Source: Pseudomonas mendocina (GTDB taxonomy: Bacteria > Pseudomonadota > Gammaproteobacteria > Pseudomonadales > Pseudomonadaceae). Taken from it: DNA of 64,000 nucleotides. The notes beneath the pieces are model-generated. The model did no database searches. It saw only the letters and a program-made list of their open reading frames with translations, and was not told the origin of the DNA. The stretch spans positions 3,720,001 through 3,784,000 of the forward strand of contig NZ_LR134290.1 in assembly GCF_900636545.1 (NCBI RefSeq). Direction: 5' to 3'. The first letter of the stretch is position 1, and each line of letters opens with the position of its first letter. Both the position numbers and the translations under genes were made by a program. Positions 42,448-53,268 of the stretch are shown here, in pieces.

Positions 42448-44556
42448 TTACGCAGCCACCACCTCAACCGGCACGCCGTTAAGCACTGCATTGCCGGACA
42501 GTACATCGAGGCGGCGTTCGTCGGTCAGGTCATTGGCGCTGGCACCGGGCTGGGCCTGCGCGATGTCCAGTCGCACGCCCGGGCGGGCATGGCCCCAACC
42601 ATGCGGCAAACTGACCACACCGGCCATCACCTCGTCGCTGGCCGCGACTTCCACCTCGATACTGCCGACGCGCGAACGCACCCGTACGCGCTGCCCATCG
42701 GCCAGGCCGCGACTGGCCAGATCCACCGGGTTCATCAGCAACTGATGACGCGGCTTGCCCTTCACCAAACGGTGATAGTTGTGCATCCAGGAATTGTTGC
42801 TGCGTACATGACGGCGGCCGATCAGCAGCAGTTCATGGGCACCAGGCTGCTCCTGCCCGGCAAAGCGCGACAGGTCCGCCAGCAACGGTTCGGGCGCCGC
42901 CTGCACGGTCTTGCTCGGGGTTTTCAGGCGTGCCGCCAGGTTCGGCTGCAGAGGCCCCAGATCGAGCCCGTGGGGATGCTCGCGCAAGCTGGCCAGGCTG
43001 AGCTTGTGCTCGCTGCGATCACCATAGGCGCCGAAGCGCAGCCCCATGTCGATCATCTGTTCCGGCGCCATGGTCGGCTTCAGCTCCAGGTTATTGCGCG
43101 CGGCAAAGGCCTTGGCCAGACCGACGAAGATTTCCCAGTCGTGCAGTGCACCGTCCGGCTTGGCCAGCACCGCCTCGTTGAAACGGGTGACATTGCGCAC
43201 GGCGAACACATTGAAGGTGGTGTCGTAGTGATCATGCTCCAGCGGCGCGGTCGGCGGCAGGATCAGGTCGGCGTAACGGGTGGTCTCGTTGATGTAGAAA
43301 TCCACCGAGAGCATGAAGTCCAGGCCGTCCAACGCCCGCTCCAGTTGGCGACCGTTGGGTGTCGACAGCACCGGGTTGCCGGCTACCGTGACCAGCGCGC
43401 GGATCTGCCCTTCACCGGGGGTGAGCATCTCTTCGGCCAGCGCCGAAACTGGCAACTCACCGCCGTATTCCGGCAGCCCGGATACCCGGCTCTGCCAGCG
43501 GTTGAAATGGCCACCGGAAGTACTCGCCACCAGATCGACCGCCGGCGAAGTGCAAAGCACCCCACCGACGCGGTCCAGATTGCCGGTCACCAGGTTGATC
43601 AGCTGTACCAGCCATTGGCACAGCGTGCCGAAAGCCTGGGTAGAAACGCCCATACGGCCATAGCAGACGGCCTTGTCGGCTGCGGCAAAATCACGCGCCA
43701 GTTGCCGAATGGTCTCAGCCGGCACGCCACAGCGCGCGCTCATCGCCTCAGCGTGGAAGCCGGCGATCGCCGCGCGCACCTGCTCCAACCCTTCCACCGG
43801 CAGATGGCTGTCGCGGGTCAGGCCCTCCTCGAACAGGGTATTGAGCAGCGCCAGCAGCAGCGCGGCATCGCTGCCGGGCCGCACGAACAGGTGCTGGTCG
43901 GCAATGGCCGCGGTTTCACTGCGACGTGGGTCGACGACCACCAGCTTGCCGCCACGAGCCTGGATGGCCTTCAGGCGCTTCTCCACGTCCGGCACGGTCA
44001 TGATGCTGCCGTTGGAGGCCAGCGGGTTACCGCCGAGGATCAGCATGAAGTCGGTGTGATCGATATCGGGAATCGGGATCAGCAGGCCGTGGCCATACAT
44101 CAGGAGACTGGTCAGATGGTGCGGCAACTGATCGACCGAGGTGGCCGAGAAGCGATTGCGGGTTTTCAGCTGGCCAAGGAAGTAGTTGCTGTGGGTCAGC
44201 AACCCATAGTTGTGCACGCTGGGGTTGCCCTGGTAAACCGCCACCGCACTCTGTCCATGCTCGGCCTGGATCGCGCTCAGGCGCTCGGCCACCAACTCGA
44301 ACGCCTCATCCCAGCCGATGGCCTGCCACTGCTCGCCGATGCGCCGCATGGGCTGGCGAATGCGATTAGGGTCATTCTGGATATCCTGCAGCGCCACCGC
44401 CTTGGGGCAGATATGGCCACGGCTGAAGCTGTCCTGGGCATCGCCCTTGATCGAGCGAATCTGCAAGGTGCCATCCGGCTGGGTTTCGGTTTCGATGGCA
44501 AGGCCGCAGATGGCTTCGCACAGGTGGCACGCACGGTAATGGAGGGACTTGGTCAT
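42448..44556 (-). CDS. Molybdopterin-dependent oxidoreductase (formate dehydrogenase-like)
   Basis: 702 residues. An N-terminal [4Fe-4S] motif CHLCEAICG...GHICPKA (four cysteines) is followed by Mo-bisMGD domains: GNPSVHNYG, DIDHTDFMLILGGNPLASNGSIM, and the C-terminal molydopterin dinucleotide-binding domain with ELLLIGRRHVRSNNSWMHNYHRLVKGKPRHQLLMNPVDLASRGLADGQRVRVRSRVGSIEVEV. This belongs to the DMSO-reductase family, close to soluble formate dehydrogenase alpha-like or assimilatory enzymes. No beta (ferredoxin), membrane or chaperone subunit is adjacent, and there is no selenocysteine TGA. Substrate unknown. ATG start with AGAGG; the longer frame upstream is not conserved. Confidence 0.88.
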   Translation of the reverse strand: MTKSLHYRACHLCEAICGLAIETETQPDGTLQIRSIKGDAQDSFSRGHICPKAVALQDIQNDPNRIRQPMRRIGEQWQAIGWDEAFELVAERLSAIQAEHGQSAVAVYQGNPSVHNYGLLTHSNYFLGQLKTRNRFSATSVDQLPHHLTSLLMYGHGLLIPIPDIDHTDFMLILGGNPLASNGSIMTVPDVEKRLKAIQARGGKLVVVDPRRSETAAIADQHLFVRPGSDAALLLALLNTLFEEGLTRDSHLPVEGLEQVRAAIAGFHAEAMSARCGVPAETIRQLARDFAAADKAVCYGRMGVSTQAFGTLCQWLVQLINLVTGNLDRVGGVLCTSPAVDLVASTSGGHFNRWQSRVSGLPEYGGELPVSALAEEMLTPGEGQIRALVTVAGNPVLSTPNGRQLERALDGLDFMLSVDFYINETTRYADLILPPTAPLEHDHYDTTFNVFAVRNVTRFNEAVLAKPDGALHDWEIFVGLAKAFAARNNLELKPTMAPEQMIDMGLRFGAYGDRSEHKLSLASLREHPHGLDLGPLQPNLAARLKTPSKTVQAAPEPLLADLSRFAGQEQPGAHELLLIGRRHVRSNNSWMHNYHRLVKGKPRHQLLMNPVDLASRGLADGQRVRVRSRVGSIEVEVAASDEVMAGVVSLPHGWGHARPGVRLDIAQAQPGASANDLTDERRLDVLSGNAVLNGVPVEVVAA

Positions 44557-44914
44557 GGCCTGGCCTCTTGTTCTGATCCGAGACGACCGGTCAGGTCGCA
44601 GGTTTCGCACTATGGGCCGAGCATGGGAGCGACGCCAGCAGCGTTCGTCCCGTGAATCGGCAGGCATCATGGGTGCCGATCCAGGCGCTGAAGTCTTCGA
44701 TATCGCTGGCGCCAAAGCTTTGGCAAAAAAGCTTGTAAAACAGGATTCTGCGCGCTCGCGGGCGGCAACTTGCGCCGTCTCGTCATTTCCTTATAGGATC
44801 GCGCCTTCCCCTGTTTCGTCGCACCCTGCGGCCTCCTGCCGCAAGCTCTGCTGTTTTTGTCGGTTTTGTCACCGGGCACAGGCTTGCGAACTGTAGTGAT
44901 AAAGGTAGTTAACG
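44557..44914. promoter_or_regulatory. 358-bp gap between oxidoreductase and argF
   Basis: Contains a perfect 14-bp palindrome GCCAAAGCTTTGGC at 44711-44724 followed by AAAAAA, and a sigma-70-like promoter TTGCGC (44770-44775), 16 bp, TATAGG (44792-44797) facing argF. Two TGTCG-type segments lie near 44853-44870 and may be ArgR half-sites. No gene seen. Confidence 0.4.
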
Positions 44915-45835
44915 ATGAGCGTCAGACACTTCCTCTCGATGATGGATTACACACCGGACGAACTGGTGGGGTTGATCCGCCGAGCCATCGAGCTGAAGGA
45001 CCTGCGCAACCGCGGCGTGCTGTTCGAGCCGCTGAAGAATCGCGTGCTGGGTATGATCTTCGAGAAGGCCTCGACCCGCACCCGTCTGTCGTTCGAAGCC
45101 GGCATGATCCAGCTCGGTGGCCAGGCCATCTTCCTCTCGCCGCGCGACACCCAGCTGGGCCGTGGCGAACCGATCGGCGACGCGGCGATCGTCATGTCGA
45201 GCATGCTCGACGCCGTGATGATCCGTACCTTCGCCCACAGCAACCTCACCGAATTCGCCGCCAAATCGAAAGTGCCGGTGATCAACGGTCTGTCCGATGA
45301 CCTGCATCCCTGCCAGTTGCTGGCCGACATGCAGACCTTCCTCGAGCATCGCGGCAGCATCGCCGGCAAAACGGTGGCCTGGATCGGCGACGGCAACAAC
45401 ATGTGCAACTCCTATATCGAAGCGGCGATTCAGTTCGACTTCCAGCTCAAGGTCGCCTGCCCTGAGGGCTACGAGCCGGACGCACGCTTCCTCGCGCTGG
45501 CCGGTGACCGCGTGCAGGTGCTGCGTGACCCGCGCGAAGCCGTGGCCGGCGCGCATCTGGTGAGCACCGATGTATGGGCCTCCATGGGCCAGGAAGACGA
45601 AGCCGAACAGCGCATGGCGCTGTTCCGCCCTTACCAGGTCACCCCTGCACTGCTCGATAACGCTGCACCGGATGTGCTGTTCATGCACTGCCTGCCGGCG
45701 CATCGCGGAGAGGAAATCAGCATCGACATGCTCGACGACCCGCGCTCGGTTGCCTGGGACCAGGCCGAGAACCGCCTGCACGCGCAGAAGGCGCTGCTCG
45801 AACTGCTGGTCGAGCCGGCGTATCACCACGCATGA
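44915..45835 (+). CDS. argF: Ornithine carbamoyltransferase (anabolic)
   Basis: 306 residues. The carbamoyl-phosphate motif STRTR is at 53-57, [20 protein letters not shown] carries the catalytic His-Pro-Cys-Gln, and HCLP is at 258-261 ([12 protein letters not shown], ornithine/Cys site). It condenses carbamoyl phosphate with ornithine to citrulline in arginine biosynthesis. The absence of neighbouring arcA/arcC and the size fit the anabolic ArgF rather than the catabolic ArcB. Its stop overlaps the ABC ATPase start by four bases, a gene order shared with PAO1. Likely ArgR-repressed. Confidence 0.95.
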   Translation: MSVRHFLSMMDYTPDELVGLIRRAIELKDLRNRGVLFEPLKNRVLGMIFEKASTRTRLSFEAGMIQLGGQAIFLSPRDTQLGRGEPIGDAAIVMSSMLDAVMIRTFAHSNLTEFAAKSKVPVINGLSDDLHPCQLLADMQTFLEHRGSIAGKTVAWIGDGNNMCNSYIEAAIQFDFQLKVACPEGYEPDARFLALAGDRVQVLRDPREAVAGAHLVSTDVWASMGQEDEAEQRMALFRPYQVTPALLDNAAPDVLFMHCLPAHRGEEISIDMLDDPRSVAWDQAENRLHAQKALLELLVEPAYHHA

Positions 45836-46938
45836 GCCAGCCGCTGCTGCAGCTACGCGGGCTGAACTGCGGCTACCACAGCCATAAGGTGGTGCAGGAT
45901 CTCGACCTGCACCTCAACGCTGGCGATATTGGTTGCCTGCTGGGCCCTTCCGGCTGCGGCAAGACCACCACGCTGCGCGCCATCGCCGGTTTCGAGCCGG
46001 TACTCGAAGGTGAGATCGAGCTCGACGGTAAAATCATCTCCCGCGCTGGTTTCACCCTGGCGCCGGAGAAACGCCACATCGGCATGGTGTTCCAGGATTA
46101 CGCCCTGTTCCCCCACCTCAGCGTGGCGGAGAACGTCGCCTTCGGCATACGCAAGCAAGCCAACGCCGAGCGCGTCACTCAGGAGCTGCTGGAACTGGTC
46201 AAGCTCGGCAACCTGGCCAAGCGCTACCCGCACGAGCTTTCCGGCGGGCAGCAACAACGTGTCGCCCTGGCCCGCGCCCTCGCGCCGGAGCCGAAGCTGC
46301 TGCTGCTCGACGAACCCTTTTCCAACCTCGATGGCGAGCTGCGCCGGCGCCTGAGCCACGAGGTCCGCGATATCCTCAAGACCCGCGGCACCAGCGCCAT
46401 TCTGGTCACCCACGATCAGGAAGAGGCTTTCGCGGTCAGCGATCATGTCGGCGTGTTCCAGGGCGGTCGTCTGGAGCAGTGGGATACGCCCTTCAACCTC
46501 TACCACGAGCCACTGACGCCCTTCGTCGCCAGCTTTATCGGTCAGGGTTACTTCATTCGCGGCCAGCTGCTCAGCCCGGATACGGTACAGACCGAGCTCG
46601 GCATGATACGCGGCAATCGCGCCTACACCTGGGCGCAAGGCAGCGCGGTGGATGTGTTGTTGCGTCCGGATGACATCGTTGCGGATGAAGGTAGCGGCCT
46701 GAAGGCGCGCATCGTCGGCAAGACCTTCCTCGGCGCCGCCACCCTGTATCGCCTGCAATTGCCCACCGGCAGCCAACTGGAATCGATTTTCCCCAGCCAT
46801 GCCGACCACCAGCCAGGCGACGAGGTGGGCATCCGCATCGCCGCCGATCACCTGGTAGCCTTCCCGGCCCTGGGCAGCGTGGCGGCGCAGTTGCAACTGA
46901 GCGACTCCGGCGGCGTGCGCCGGGTCAGCAGCAACTAA
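45832..46938 (+). CDS. Orphan ABC transporter ATP-binding protein (FbpC/PotA-like)
   Basis: 368 residues. Walker [10 protein letters not shown] about 37-45, Q loop, signature [15 protein letters not shown] about 133-147, Walker [16 protein letters not shown] loop [15 protein letters not shown]-terminal TOBE-type domain (about 255-368) follows. It resembles ATPases of iron(III), sulfate or spermidine importers, but no permease or binding protein is nearby. It overlaps argF by four bases, suggesting co-translation. Its stop directly abuts the convergent PhzF-like stop. The partner transporter is unknown. Confidence 0.9.
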   Translation: MSQPLLQLRGLNCGYHSHKVVQDLDLHLNAGDIGCLLGPSGCGKTTTLRAIAGFEPVLEGEIELDGKIISRAGFTLAPEKRHIGMVFQDYALFPHLSVAENVAFGIRKQANAERVTQELLELVKLGNLAKRYPHELSGGQQQRVALARALAPEPKLLLLDEPFSNLDGELRRRLSHEVRDILKTRGTSAILVTHDQEEAFAVSDHVGVFQGGRLEQWDTPFNLYHEPLTPFVASFIGQGYFIRGQLLSPDTVQTELGMIRGNRAYTWAQGSAVDVLLRPDDIVADEGSGLKARIVGKTFLGAATLYRLQLPTGSQLESIFPSHADHQPGDEVGIRIAADHLVAFPALGSVAAQLQLSDSGGVRRVSSN

Positions 46939-47745
46939 TCAGAGCATCAGCTGGCCGCTGGCGATATGCCGCGCGTGGCCCGCGATCTTCACCCGACTGC
47001 CGTCCAGACGGCAGAGCAACTCGCCACCGCGTGCCGAACACTGAAAAGCGTTGAGCTCGGTGCGCCCCAGGCGTTCAGACCAGTACGGCACCAGCATGCA
47101 GTGAGTCGAACCGGTCACCGGGTCCTCGGCGATGCCGATGGCAGGTGCGAAGTATCGCGAGACGAAGTCATGCCGCTCGCCCGCTCCGGTGACCAGCACG
47201 CCAAGGCCCGGCAGTGCGGCCAGCGCCGGCAGATCGGGAGTGAAGCCACGCACCTGCGCCTCGGACGCCAGCACCGCCATCAATTCCTGGACGCTGCCAT
47301 CGGCATTGAGCAGAGCCAACACCTGCTGCGCGGGCTGCCCCAGCGCGCGCTCGACATCCGCCTGCAACGACGCAGCCACCGGCCCCGCCGGACGCACAGG
47401 GAAATCCAGCTCAAGCCGCTCGCCCTGGCGAGTTACCCGTAACGCGCCGGATTTGCAGGTGAACTGCAGTACGTCGCCCGCCTCGTGATAGAGATCGAAC
47501 AGCACCTTGGCGCTGGCCAGGGTCGCATGGCCACACAGCGGCACCTCGCTGGTCGGGGTGAACCAGCGGATATGCCAGACCGCCTCTTCCTTCATCACGA
47601 ACGCCGTCTCGGCCAGGTTGTGCTCGGCGGCGATACGCTGCATCAAAGGCTCGTCCAGCCAGGCATCCAGGCGGTAGACCATGGCGGGATTGCCCGCGAA
47701 AGGTTGGTCGGTAAAGGCGTCAACTTGATGAAATTCGAGCGGCAT
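46939..47745 (-). CDS. PhzF family isomerase-like protein
   Basis: 268 residues of the PhzF/DAP-epimerase-like fold. N-terminal signature FHQVDAFTDQPFAGNPAMVYRLDAWLDEPLMQRIAAEHNLAETAFVM includes the conserved Glu (active-site residue about 45) and GNPAMV. Second half EDPVTGSTHCMLVPYWSERLG has the family's DPVTGS motif. PhzF isomerises DHHA in phenazine synthesis, but stand-alone relatives are widespread; no phenazine genes are here. The nearest upstream dyad (47798-47814) may be its operator. Convergent with the ABC ATPase without spacing. Confidence 0.92.
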   Translation of the reverse strand: MPLEFHQVDAFTDQPFAGNPAMVYRLDAWLDEPLMQRIAAEHNLAETAFVMKEEAVWHIRWFTPTSEVPLCGHATLASAKVLFDLYHEAGDVLQFTCKSGALRVTRQGERLELDFPVRPAGPVAASLQADVERALGQPAQQVLALLNADGSVQELMAVLASEAQVRGFTPDLPALAALPGLGVLVTGAGERHDFVSRYFAPAIGIAEDPVTGSTHCMLVPYWSERLGRTELNAFQCSARGGELLCRLDGSRVKIAGHARHIASGQLML

Positions 47746-47797
47746 GATGCGTTCCTGGCCAGATCAGAAACGCCAGCATGCCTGCGCCAGGTCACCT

Positions 47798-47814
47798 GCA
47801 ACAGGTACAGTTGC
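47798..47814. promoter_or_regulatory. Palindrome upstream of the PhzF-like gene
   Basis: GCAAC-AGGTACA-GTTGC in the 129-bp region between the PhzF-like start and the glpK stop. Looks like a small operator, possibly for a MocR or GntR type regulator elsewhere. Confidence 0.3.
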
Positions 47815-47874
47815 TGTTTTCCAGATGCCCAGGGTCTCGCGGCTGAAGCGGAGTTCCTGCGACGCTGGAAAGCG

Positions 47875-49362
<1,488 letters not shown>

Positions 49363-49444
49363 GCAAGGTTCCTTGTTGTTATTGCCAACGATCGCTGCAG
49401 TTGACCGCAGGATGACTTATTTTGCTTGCAGCATACTGCGCGAC

Positions 49445-49915
49445 TCAGGCTTTGCCGATAGCGGCGAAGTGTCCCTGGGTATGCTGGGCCAGGGTGTCGG
49501 CCGAGAGCTCAAGCTCCAGCCCGCGTCGACCACCGCTGACATGAATGGTGGGATGCAGGCGCGCCGACTCGTCGATGAAGGTACGCAGGCGCTTCTTCTG
49601 TCCCAACGGACTGATGCCGCCGACCAGGTAGCCGGTGGCACGTTGCGCGGCTGTCGGGTCGGCCATGTCGACCTTCTTCGCCCCGGCTGCCGTCGCCAGC
49701 GCCTTGAGGTCTAGGCTACCGGCCACCGGCACCACGGCCACCAACAGCTCGCCCTTCTCGGTAGCCGCGAGCAAGGTCTTGAACACGCGCTCGGGCGCCA
49801 GCCCCAGCTTTTCCGCTGCTTCCAGCCCATAGGACGGCGCCTTGGGATCGTGCTGGTAACTGTGCACACGGTGTTCGGCCTTGGCCTTCTTCAACAGATC
49901 GATTGCAGGAGTCAT
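49445..49915 (-). CDS. ybaK: Cys-tRNA(Pro)/Cys-tRNA(Cys) deacylase YbaK
   Basis: 156 residues, YbaK/ProX-like editing domain. KAEHRVHSYQHDPKAPSYGLEAAEKLGLAPERVFKTLLAATEKGELLVAVVPVAGSLDLKALATAAGAKKVDMADPTAAQRATGYLVGGISPLGQKKRLRTFIDESA includes the catalytic Lys (FKTLL) and the GYLVGGISPLG loop. It hydrolyses Cys mischarged on tRNA(Pro). Its ATG is adjacent to a GlpR-like site and it is upstream of glpK on the same strand. Confidence 0.95.
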   Translation of the reverse strand: MTPAIDLLKKAKAEHRVHSYQHDPKAPSYGLEAAEKLGLAPERVFKTLLAATEKGELLVAVVPVAGSLDLKALATAAGAKKVDMADPTAAQRATGYLVGGISPLGQKKRLRTFIDESARLHPTIHVSGGRRGLELELSADTLAQHTQGHFAAIGKA

Positions 49916-49916
49916 G

Positions 49917-49930
49917 TTCGAATGTGAAAA
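49917..49930. promoter_or_regulatory. GlpR-like site between ybaK and glpR
   Basis: TTCGAATGTGAAAA; the same core TTCGAA(A/T)GTGAA(A/C)A recurs before glpD at 50929. It sits right upstream of ybaK's ATG and 84 bp before the divergent glpR ATG. Confidence 0.5.
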
Positions 49931-49983
49931 CGCTGTGAAAGATGTCCTACATTAACAGGCCGAAATCCTCCGCATCTACAGCC

Positions 49984-49989
49984 TATAAT
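49984..49989 (+). promoter_or_regulatory. -10 element of glpR
   Basis: TATAAT consensus hexamer, 24 bases before the glpR ATG, so the leader is very short. The -35 is poorly conserved (near 49961), consistent with a weak or regulator-assisted promoter. Confidence 0.5.
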
Positions 49990-50013
49990 GGGTGACCATC
50001 ACAGGAAGCGCTC

Positions 50014-50772
50014 ATGAATCTCGCTCCCCGACAGCAGGACATCCTCAATCTCGCCCGCGAGCGCGGCTACGTCAGCATCGACGAACTGGCCCAAGCGTTC
50101 GCCGTCACCCCGCAGACCATTCGCCGCGACATCAATCAGTTGGCCGAACACGGCCTATTGCGCCGCACCCATGGAGGTGCCGCCTGCGAAGCCTCGAGCA
50201 TTCAGAATACCGCCTACGGCATGCGCGCCGGGCAGATGCGCGAGGAGAAGCAACGTATCGCCGAGGCCGTGGCGGCGCAGATTCCCGATCACGCCTCGCT
50301 GTTCATCAACATCGGTACCACCACCGAAGCCATTGCCCGCGAACTGCAGAATCACAAGGGCCTGAAGATCATCACCAACAACCTGCACGTCGCCGCCCAG
50401 CTCAGCGCCAAGGCCGATTTCGAGGTGCTGGTAGCTGGCGGCACGGTGCGCAGCGATGGCGGCATCGTCGGCCAGGCCGCGGTGGATTTCATCCAGCAGT
50501 TCAAGGTCGATTACGCCATCGTCGGCATTAGCGGCATCGACGACGACGGTAGCTTGCTCGATTTCGACTACCAGGAAGTCCGCGTTTCACAGGCCATCAT
50601 CGACAATGCGCGACAGGTTTTCCTCGCAGCCGACTCCAGCAAGTTCGGACGTAACGCCGTGGTGCGCCTGGGCTCCATTGCCCTGGTCAACCGCGTCTTC
50701 ACCGACAGCGCACCCTCGGCCGCCATTACCCGCCTGCTGCATAGTCACAAGGTCCAGCTCGATCTGGTCTGA
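50014..50772 (+). CDS. glpR: Glycerol-3-phosphate regulon repressor, DeoR family
   Basis: 252 residues. N-terminal DeoR helix-turn-helix (about 3-58): [54 protein letters not shown]-terminal sugar-phosphate sensor domain (about 75-240) with [30 protein letters not shown] and [50 protein letters not shown]. It represses glp genes until glycerol-3-phosphate binds. AGGAAGCGCTC precedes the ATG. Flanked by its likely targets ybaK-glpK and glpD, each with the same core site. Confidence 0.95.
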   Translation: MNLAPRQQDILNLARERGYVSIDELAQAFAVTPQTIRRDINQLAEHGLLRRTHGGAACEASSIQNTAYGMRAGQMREEKQRIAEAVAAQIPDHASLFINIGTTTEAIARELQNHKGLKIITNNLHVAAQLSAKADFEVLVAGGTVRSDGGIVGQAAVDFIQQFKVDYAIVGISGIDDDGSLLDFDYQEVRVSQAIIDNARQVFLAADSSKFGRNAVVRLGSIALVNRVFTDSAPSAAITRLLHSHKVQLDLV

Positions 50773-50928
50773 CTGGCCTCTCGACGGCTATCGCGTAGGG
50801 CGGGTGCAACCTGCCAGCAACGTCTCGGTGGATCACACCTCCCCTACAAAAAAACCGATCCTTCCCTACCGCTCGGCGCGCAATCGCGTGCTGAGGTAGC
50901 GAAGCAGCGCATCTTCGTCTAGCATATT

Positions 50929-50956
50929 TTCGAAAGTGAACATAAACACATTCGAA
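50929..50956 (+). promoter_or_regulatory. GlpR operator before glpD
   Basis: TTCGAAAGTG (50929-50938) and CACATTCGAA (50947-50956) form a near-perfect (9 of 10) inverted repeat with an 8-base spacer. The core recurs at 49917 beside ybaK/glpR. Located 22 bp upstream of the glpD ATG. Confidence 0.7.
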
Positions 50957-50977
50957 TCCAATAGCCGAGCGTGCCAC

Positions 50978-52507
50978 ATGCCCCACGATCCATTTACCAG
51001 CCCCGTTGCGGAAGTCTATGACCTCGCCGTCGTTGGCGGTGGCATCAATGGCGTGGGCATCGCGGCGGATGCAGCCGGTCGCGGCCTGTCGGTGTTCCTT
51101 TGCGAAAAGGATGACCTGGCCAGCCACACCTCGTCTGCCAGCAGCAAGCTGATCCATGGTGGCCTGCGCTATCTGGAGCACCATGAGTTTCGTCTGGTGC
51201 GCGAGGCCCTGGCCGAGCGCGAAGTGTTGCTGGCCAAGGCGCCGCACATCGTCAAGCCGATGCGCTTCGTCCTGCCGCACCGCCCGCACTTGCGTCAAGC
51301 CTGGATGATCCGTGCCGGCCTGTTTCTTTACGATCACCTGGGTAAACGTGAGCGCCTGCCCGCCTCGCGCGGCCTGCGCTTCGGTGCTGGCAGCCCGCTT
51401 AAAGCAGAAATCAGCCGCGGGTTCGAATACTCCGATTGCTGGGTGGACGATGCCCGTCTGGTGGTACTCAACGCCATGGCGGCCCGGGAAAAGGGCGCGC
51501 ACATCCACCCTCGAACGCGTTGCGTCAGCGCCCGACGCAGCAAGGGCCTGTGGCATATCCACCTGGAGCGCAGCGACGGCAGCCTGCTGTCGATCCGCGC
51601 CCGTGCGCTGGTCAACGCCGCCGGCCCGTGGGTCGCGCGCTTCATCCGTGAAGATCTCAAGCAGCAGTCACCGTATGGCATCCGCCTGATCCAGGGCAGC
51701 CATATCGTCGTGCCACGGTTATACGAGGGCGAGCAGGCCTACATTCTGCAGAACGAAGACCGCCGCATCGTCTTCGCCATCCCCTATCTGGAGCGTTTCA
51801 CCCTGATCGGCACCACCGATCGCGAGTACCAAGGCGACCCTGCTCAAGTGGCGATCAGCGCCGAGGAAACCGATTACCTGCTCAAGGTGGTCAATGACCA
51901 CTTCAAACAGCAACTCAGCCAGGCCGACGTCCTGCACAGCTTCGCCGGCGTACGCCCGCTGTGCGATGACGAGTCCGACGAGCCTTCAGCCATCACCCGC
52001 GACTACACATTGTCGCTCTCCGGCACGCCTGGAGAAGCGCCACTGCTCTCGGTGTTCGGCGGCAAGCTGACCACCTATCGCAAGCTGGCCGAGTCAGCCA
52101 TGCAGCAACTGGCGCCCTACTTCAAGAACCTCGGCCCGAGCTGGACGGCCAGTGCTGCGCTGCCAGGAGGTGAGGATCTGCAAAGCCAGAGTGCATTGGT
52201 CGAAGCACTTTGCGAGCGTCATGGCTGGTTACCTTCCAACCTGGCCAGACGCTGGGCCACGTCTTACGGCAGCCGCACCTGGCGCCTGCTCGAAGACGTG
52301 CACAACCTGACTGACCTCGGCGAACACCTTGGCGCCGGCCTCTACACCCGTGAAGTGGATTACCTGCGCCGCGAAGAATGGGCACGGAGCAGCACCGACA
52401 TTCTCTGGCGACGCAGCAAGCTTGGGCTGTTCATGACGCAGGCTCAGCAGGCCCGCCTGCAGGACTACCTGAACAGCCGCGACCCACACTCGGCCCACGC
52501 TGCCTGA
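50978..52507 (+). CDS. glpD: Glycerol-3-phosphate dehydrogenase, aerobic
   Basis: 509 residues (E. coli 501). FAD-binding Rossmann motif DLAVVGGGINGVGIAADAAGRGLSVFLCEKDDLA at 14-48, then SSASSKLIHGGLRYLEHHEFRLVREALAERE; C-terminal LSVFGGKLTTYRKLAESAMQQL. Membrane-associated flavoenzyme that oxidises G3P to DHAP, passing electrons to ubiquinone. The ATG at 50978 gives MPHDPFTSPV; an upstream GTG in frame lies inside the operator and is rejected. Terminator follows 18 bp later. Confidence 0.96.
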   Translation: MPHDPFTSPVAEVYDLAVVGGGINGVGIAADAAGRGLSVFLCEKDDLASHTSSASSKLIHGGLRYLEHHEFRLVREALAEREVLLAKAPHIVKPMRFVLPHRPHLRQAWMIRAGLFLYDHLGKRERLPASRGLRFGAGSPLKAEISRGFEYSDCWVDDARLVVLNAMAAREKGAHIHPRTRCVSARRSKGLWHIHLERSDGSLLSIRARALVNAAGPWVARFIREDLKQQSPYGIRLIQGSHIVVPRLYEGEQAYILQNEDRRIVFAIPYLERFTLIGTTDREYQGDPAQVAISAEETDYLLKVVNDHFKQQLSQADVLHSFAGVRPLCDDESDEPSAITRDYTLSLSGTPGEAPLLSVFGGKLTTYRKLAESAMQQLAPYFKNLGPSWTASAALPGGEDLQSQSALVEALCERHGWLPSNLARRWATSYGSRTWRLLEDVHNLTDLGEHLGAGLYTREVDYLRREEWARSSTDILWRRSKLGLFMTQAQQARLQDYLNSRDPHSAHAA

Positions 52508-52524
52508 ATTCTGCGTGCCCCAAT

Positions 52525-52547
52525 GCCCCGCAAAGCGGGGCTTTTTT
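52525..52547 (+). terminator. Rho-independent terminator after glpD
   Basis: GCCCCGC-AAA-GCGGGGC followed by TTTTTT, 18 bp after the stop. Confidence 0.93.
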
Positions 52548-52777
52548 ATGAGTGCAGAAAAATAAAATACCGACGGTTTTCAGCCAATTGTGTCTCCGCC
52601 GAACTATGAACAACTTTTTTATTGCGCCAATTCAATAACTTGGCGCCATGATGCGGAATAAAAACATTCTTATTCGGTTTTATTTTTACTTATGTTTCAA
52701 ACACTTAGGTTTGACATAAAGAAAAACGCGGCCGAAAATTCAAGGCCACCACGGTCATTGAAACAGCAGGAGCGGTC
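52548..52777. promoter_or_regulatory. AT-rich promoter region of bfrB
   Basis: About 230 bp with high AT content in a GC-rich genome. GAATAA and TTATTC (near 52656-52675) form a dyad with an 8-base spacer. TTGACA at 52711-52716 is a good -35, but the matching -10 around 52734 is weak. No gene seen. Confidence 0.35.
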
Positions 52778-53248
52778 ATGAAAGGCGACAAGAAGGTCAT
52801 TCAACACCTGAACAAGATTCTTGGTAACGAACTGGTCGCCATCAACCAGTACTTCCTGCATGCCCGCATGTATGAAGACTGGGGCCTGAAGAAGCTTGGC
52901 GAGCATGAGTACCACGAGTCCATCGACGAGATGAAGCACGCCGACAAGCTGATCAAGCGCATCCTGTTCCTCGAAGGCATTCCCAACCTGCAGGACCTGG
53001 GCAAGATCCTGATCGGTGAAAACACCAAGGAAATGCTCGAGTGCGACCTGAAGATCGAGCACAAGGCCCATGGCGACCTCAAGGCTGCCATCGCCTATTG
53101 CGAGAGCATTGGTGACTACGCCAGCCGCGAACTGCTGGAAGAAATCCTCTGCTCCGAGGAAGATCACATCGACTGGCTGGAAACCCAGCTGAGCCTGATC
53201 GAAGCCGTCGGTCTGCAGAACTACCTGCAATCGCAAATGGACGAATGA
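52778..53248 (+). CDS. bfrB: Bacterioferritin, heme-binding BfrB type
   Basis: 156 residues. Ferroxidase ligands Glu18, Glu51, His54, Glu94, Glu127 and His130 are in place, as is the heme ligand Met52 ([11 protein letters not shown]). These match the 24-mer bacterioferritin BfrB of P. aeruginosa. It stores iron as ferric mineral; release needs the ferredoxin Bfd, which is not seen here. A terminator follows at 53270. Confidence 0.96.
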   Translation: MKGDKKVIQHLNKILGNELVAINQYFLHARMYEDWGLKKLGEHEYHESIDEMKHADKLIKRILFLEGIPNLQDLGKILIGENTKEMLECDLKIEHKAHGDLKAAIAYCESIGDYASRELLEEILCSEEDHIDWLETQLSLIEAVGLQNYLQSQMDE

Positions 53249-53268
53249 GTCCAAACCGCTCGATAAGA

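Noticed and set aside
42589..44655. 688-codon open frame on the plus strand opposite the molybdopterin oxidoreductase
   Set aside because: Antisense reading of a well-recognised oxidoreductase; Gln/His/Arg-rich with no domain.
50949..50958. ACATTCGAAT resembling a tRNA T-arm sequence
   Set aside because: No acceptor, D or anticodon arms nearby; it is an arm of the GlpR operator.
50936..50977. Alternative upstream GTG start of glpD (MNINTFESN...)
   Set aside because: It lies inside the GlpR operator and adds non-conserved residues; the internal ATG gives the usual N terminus.
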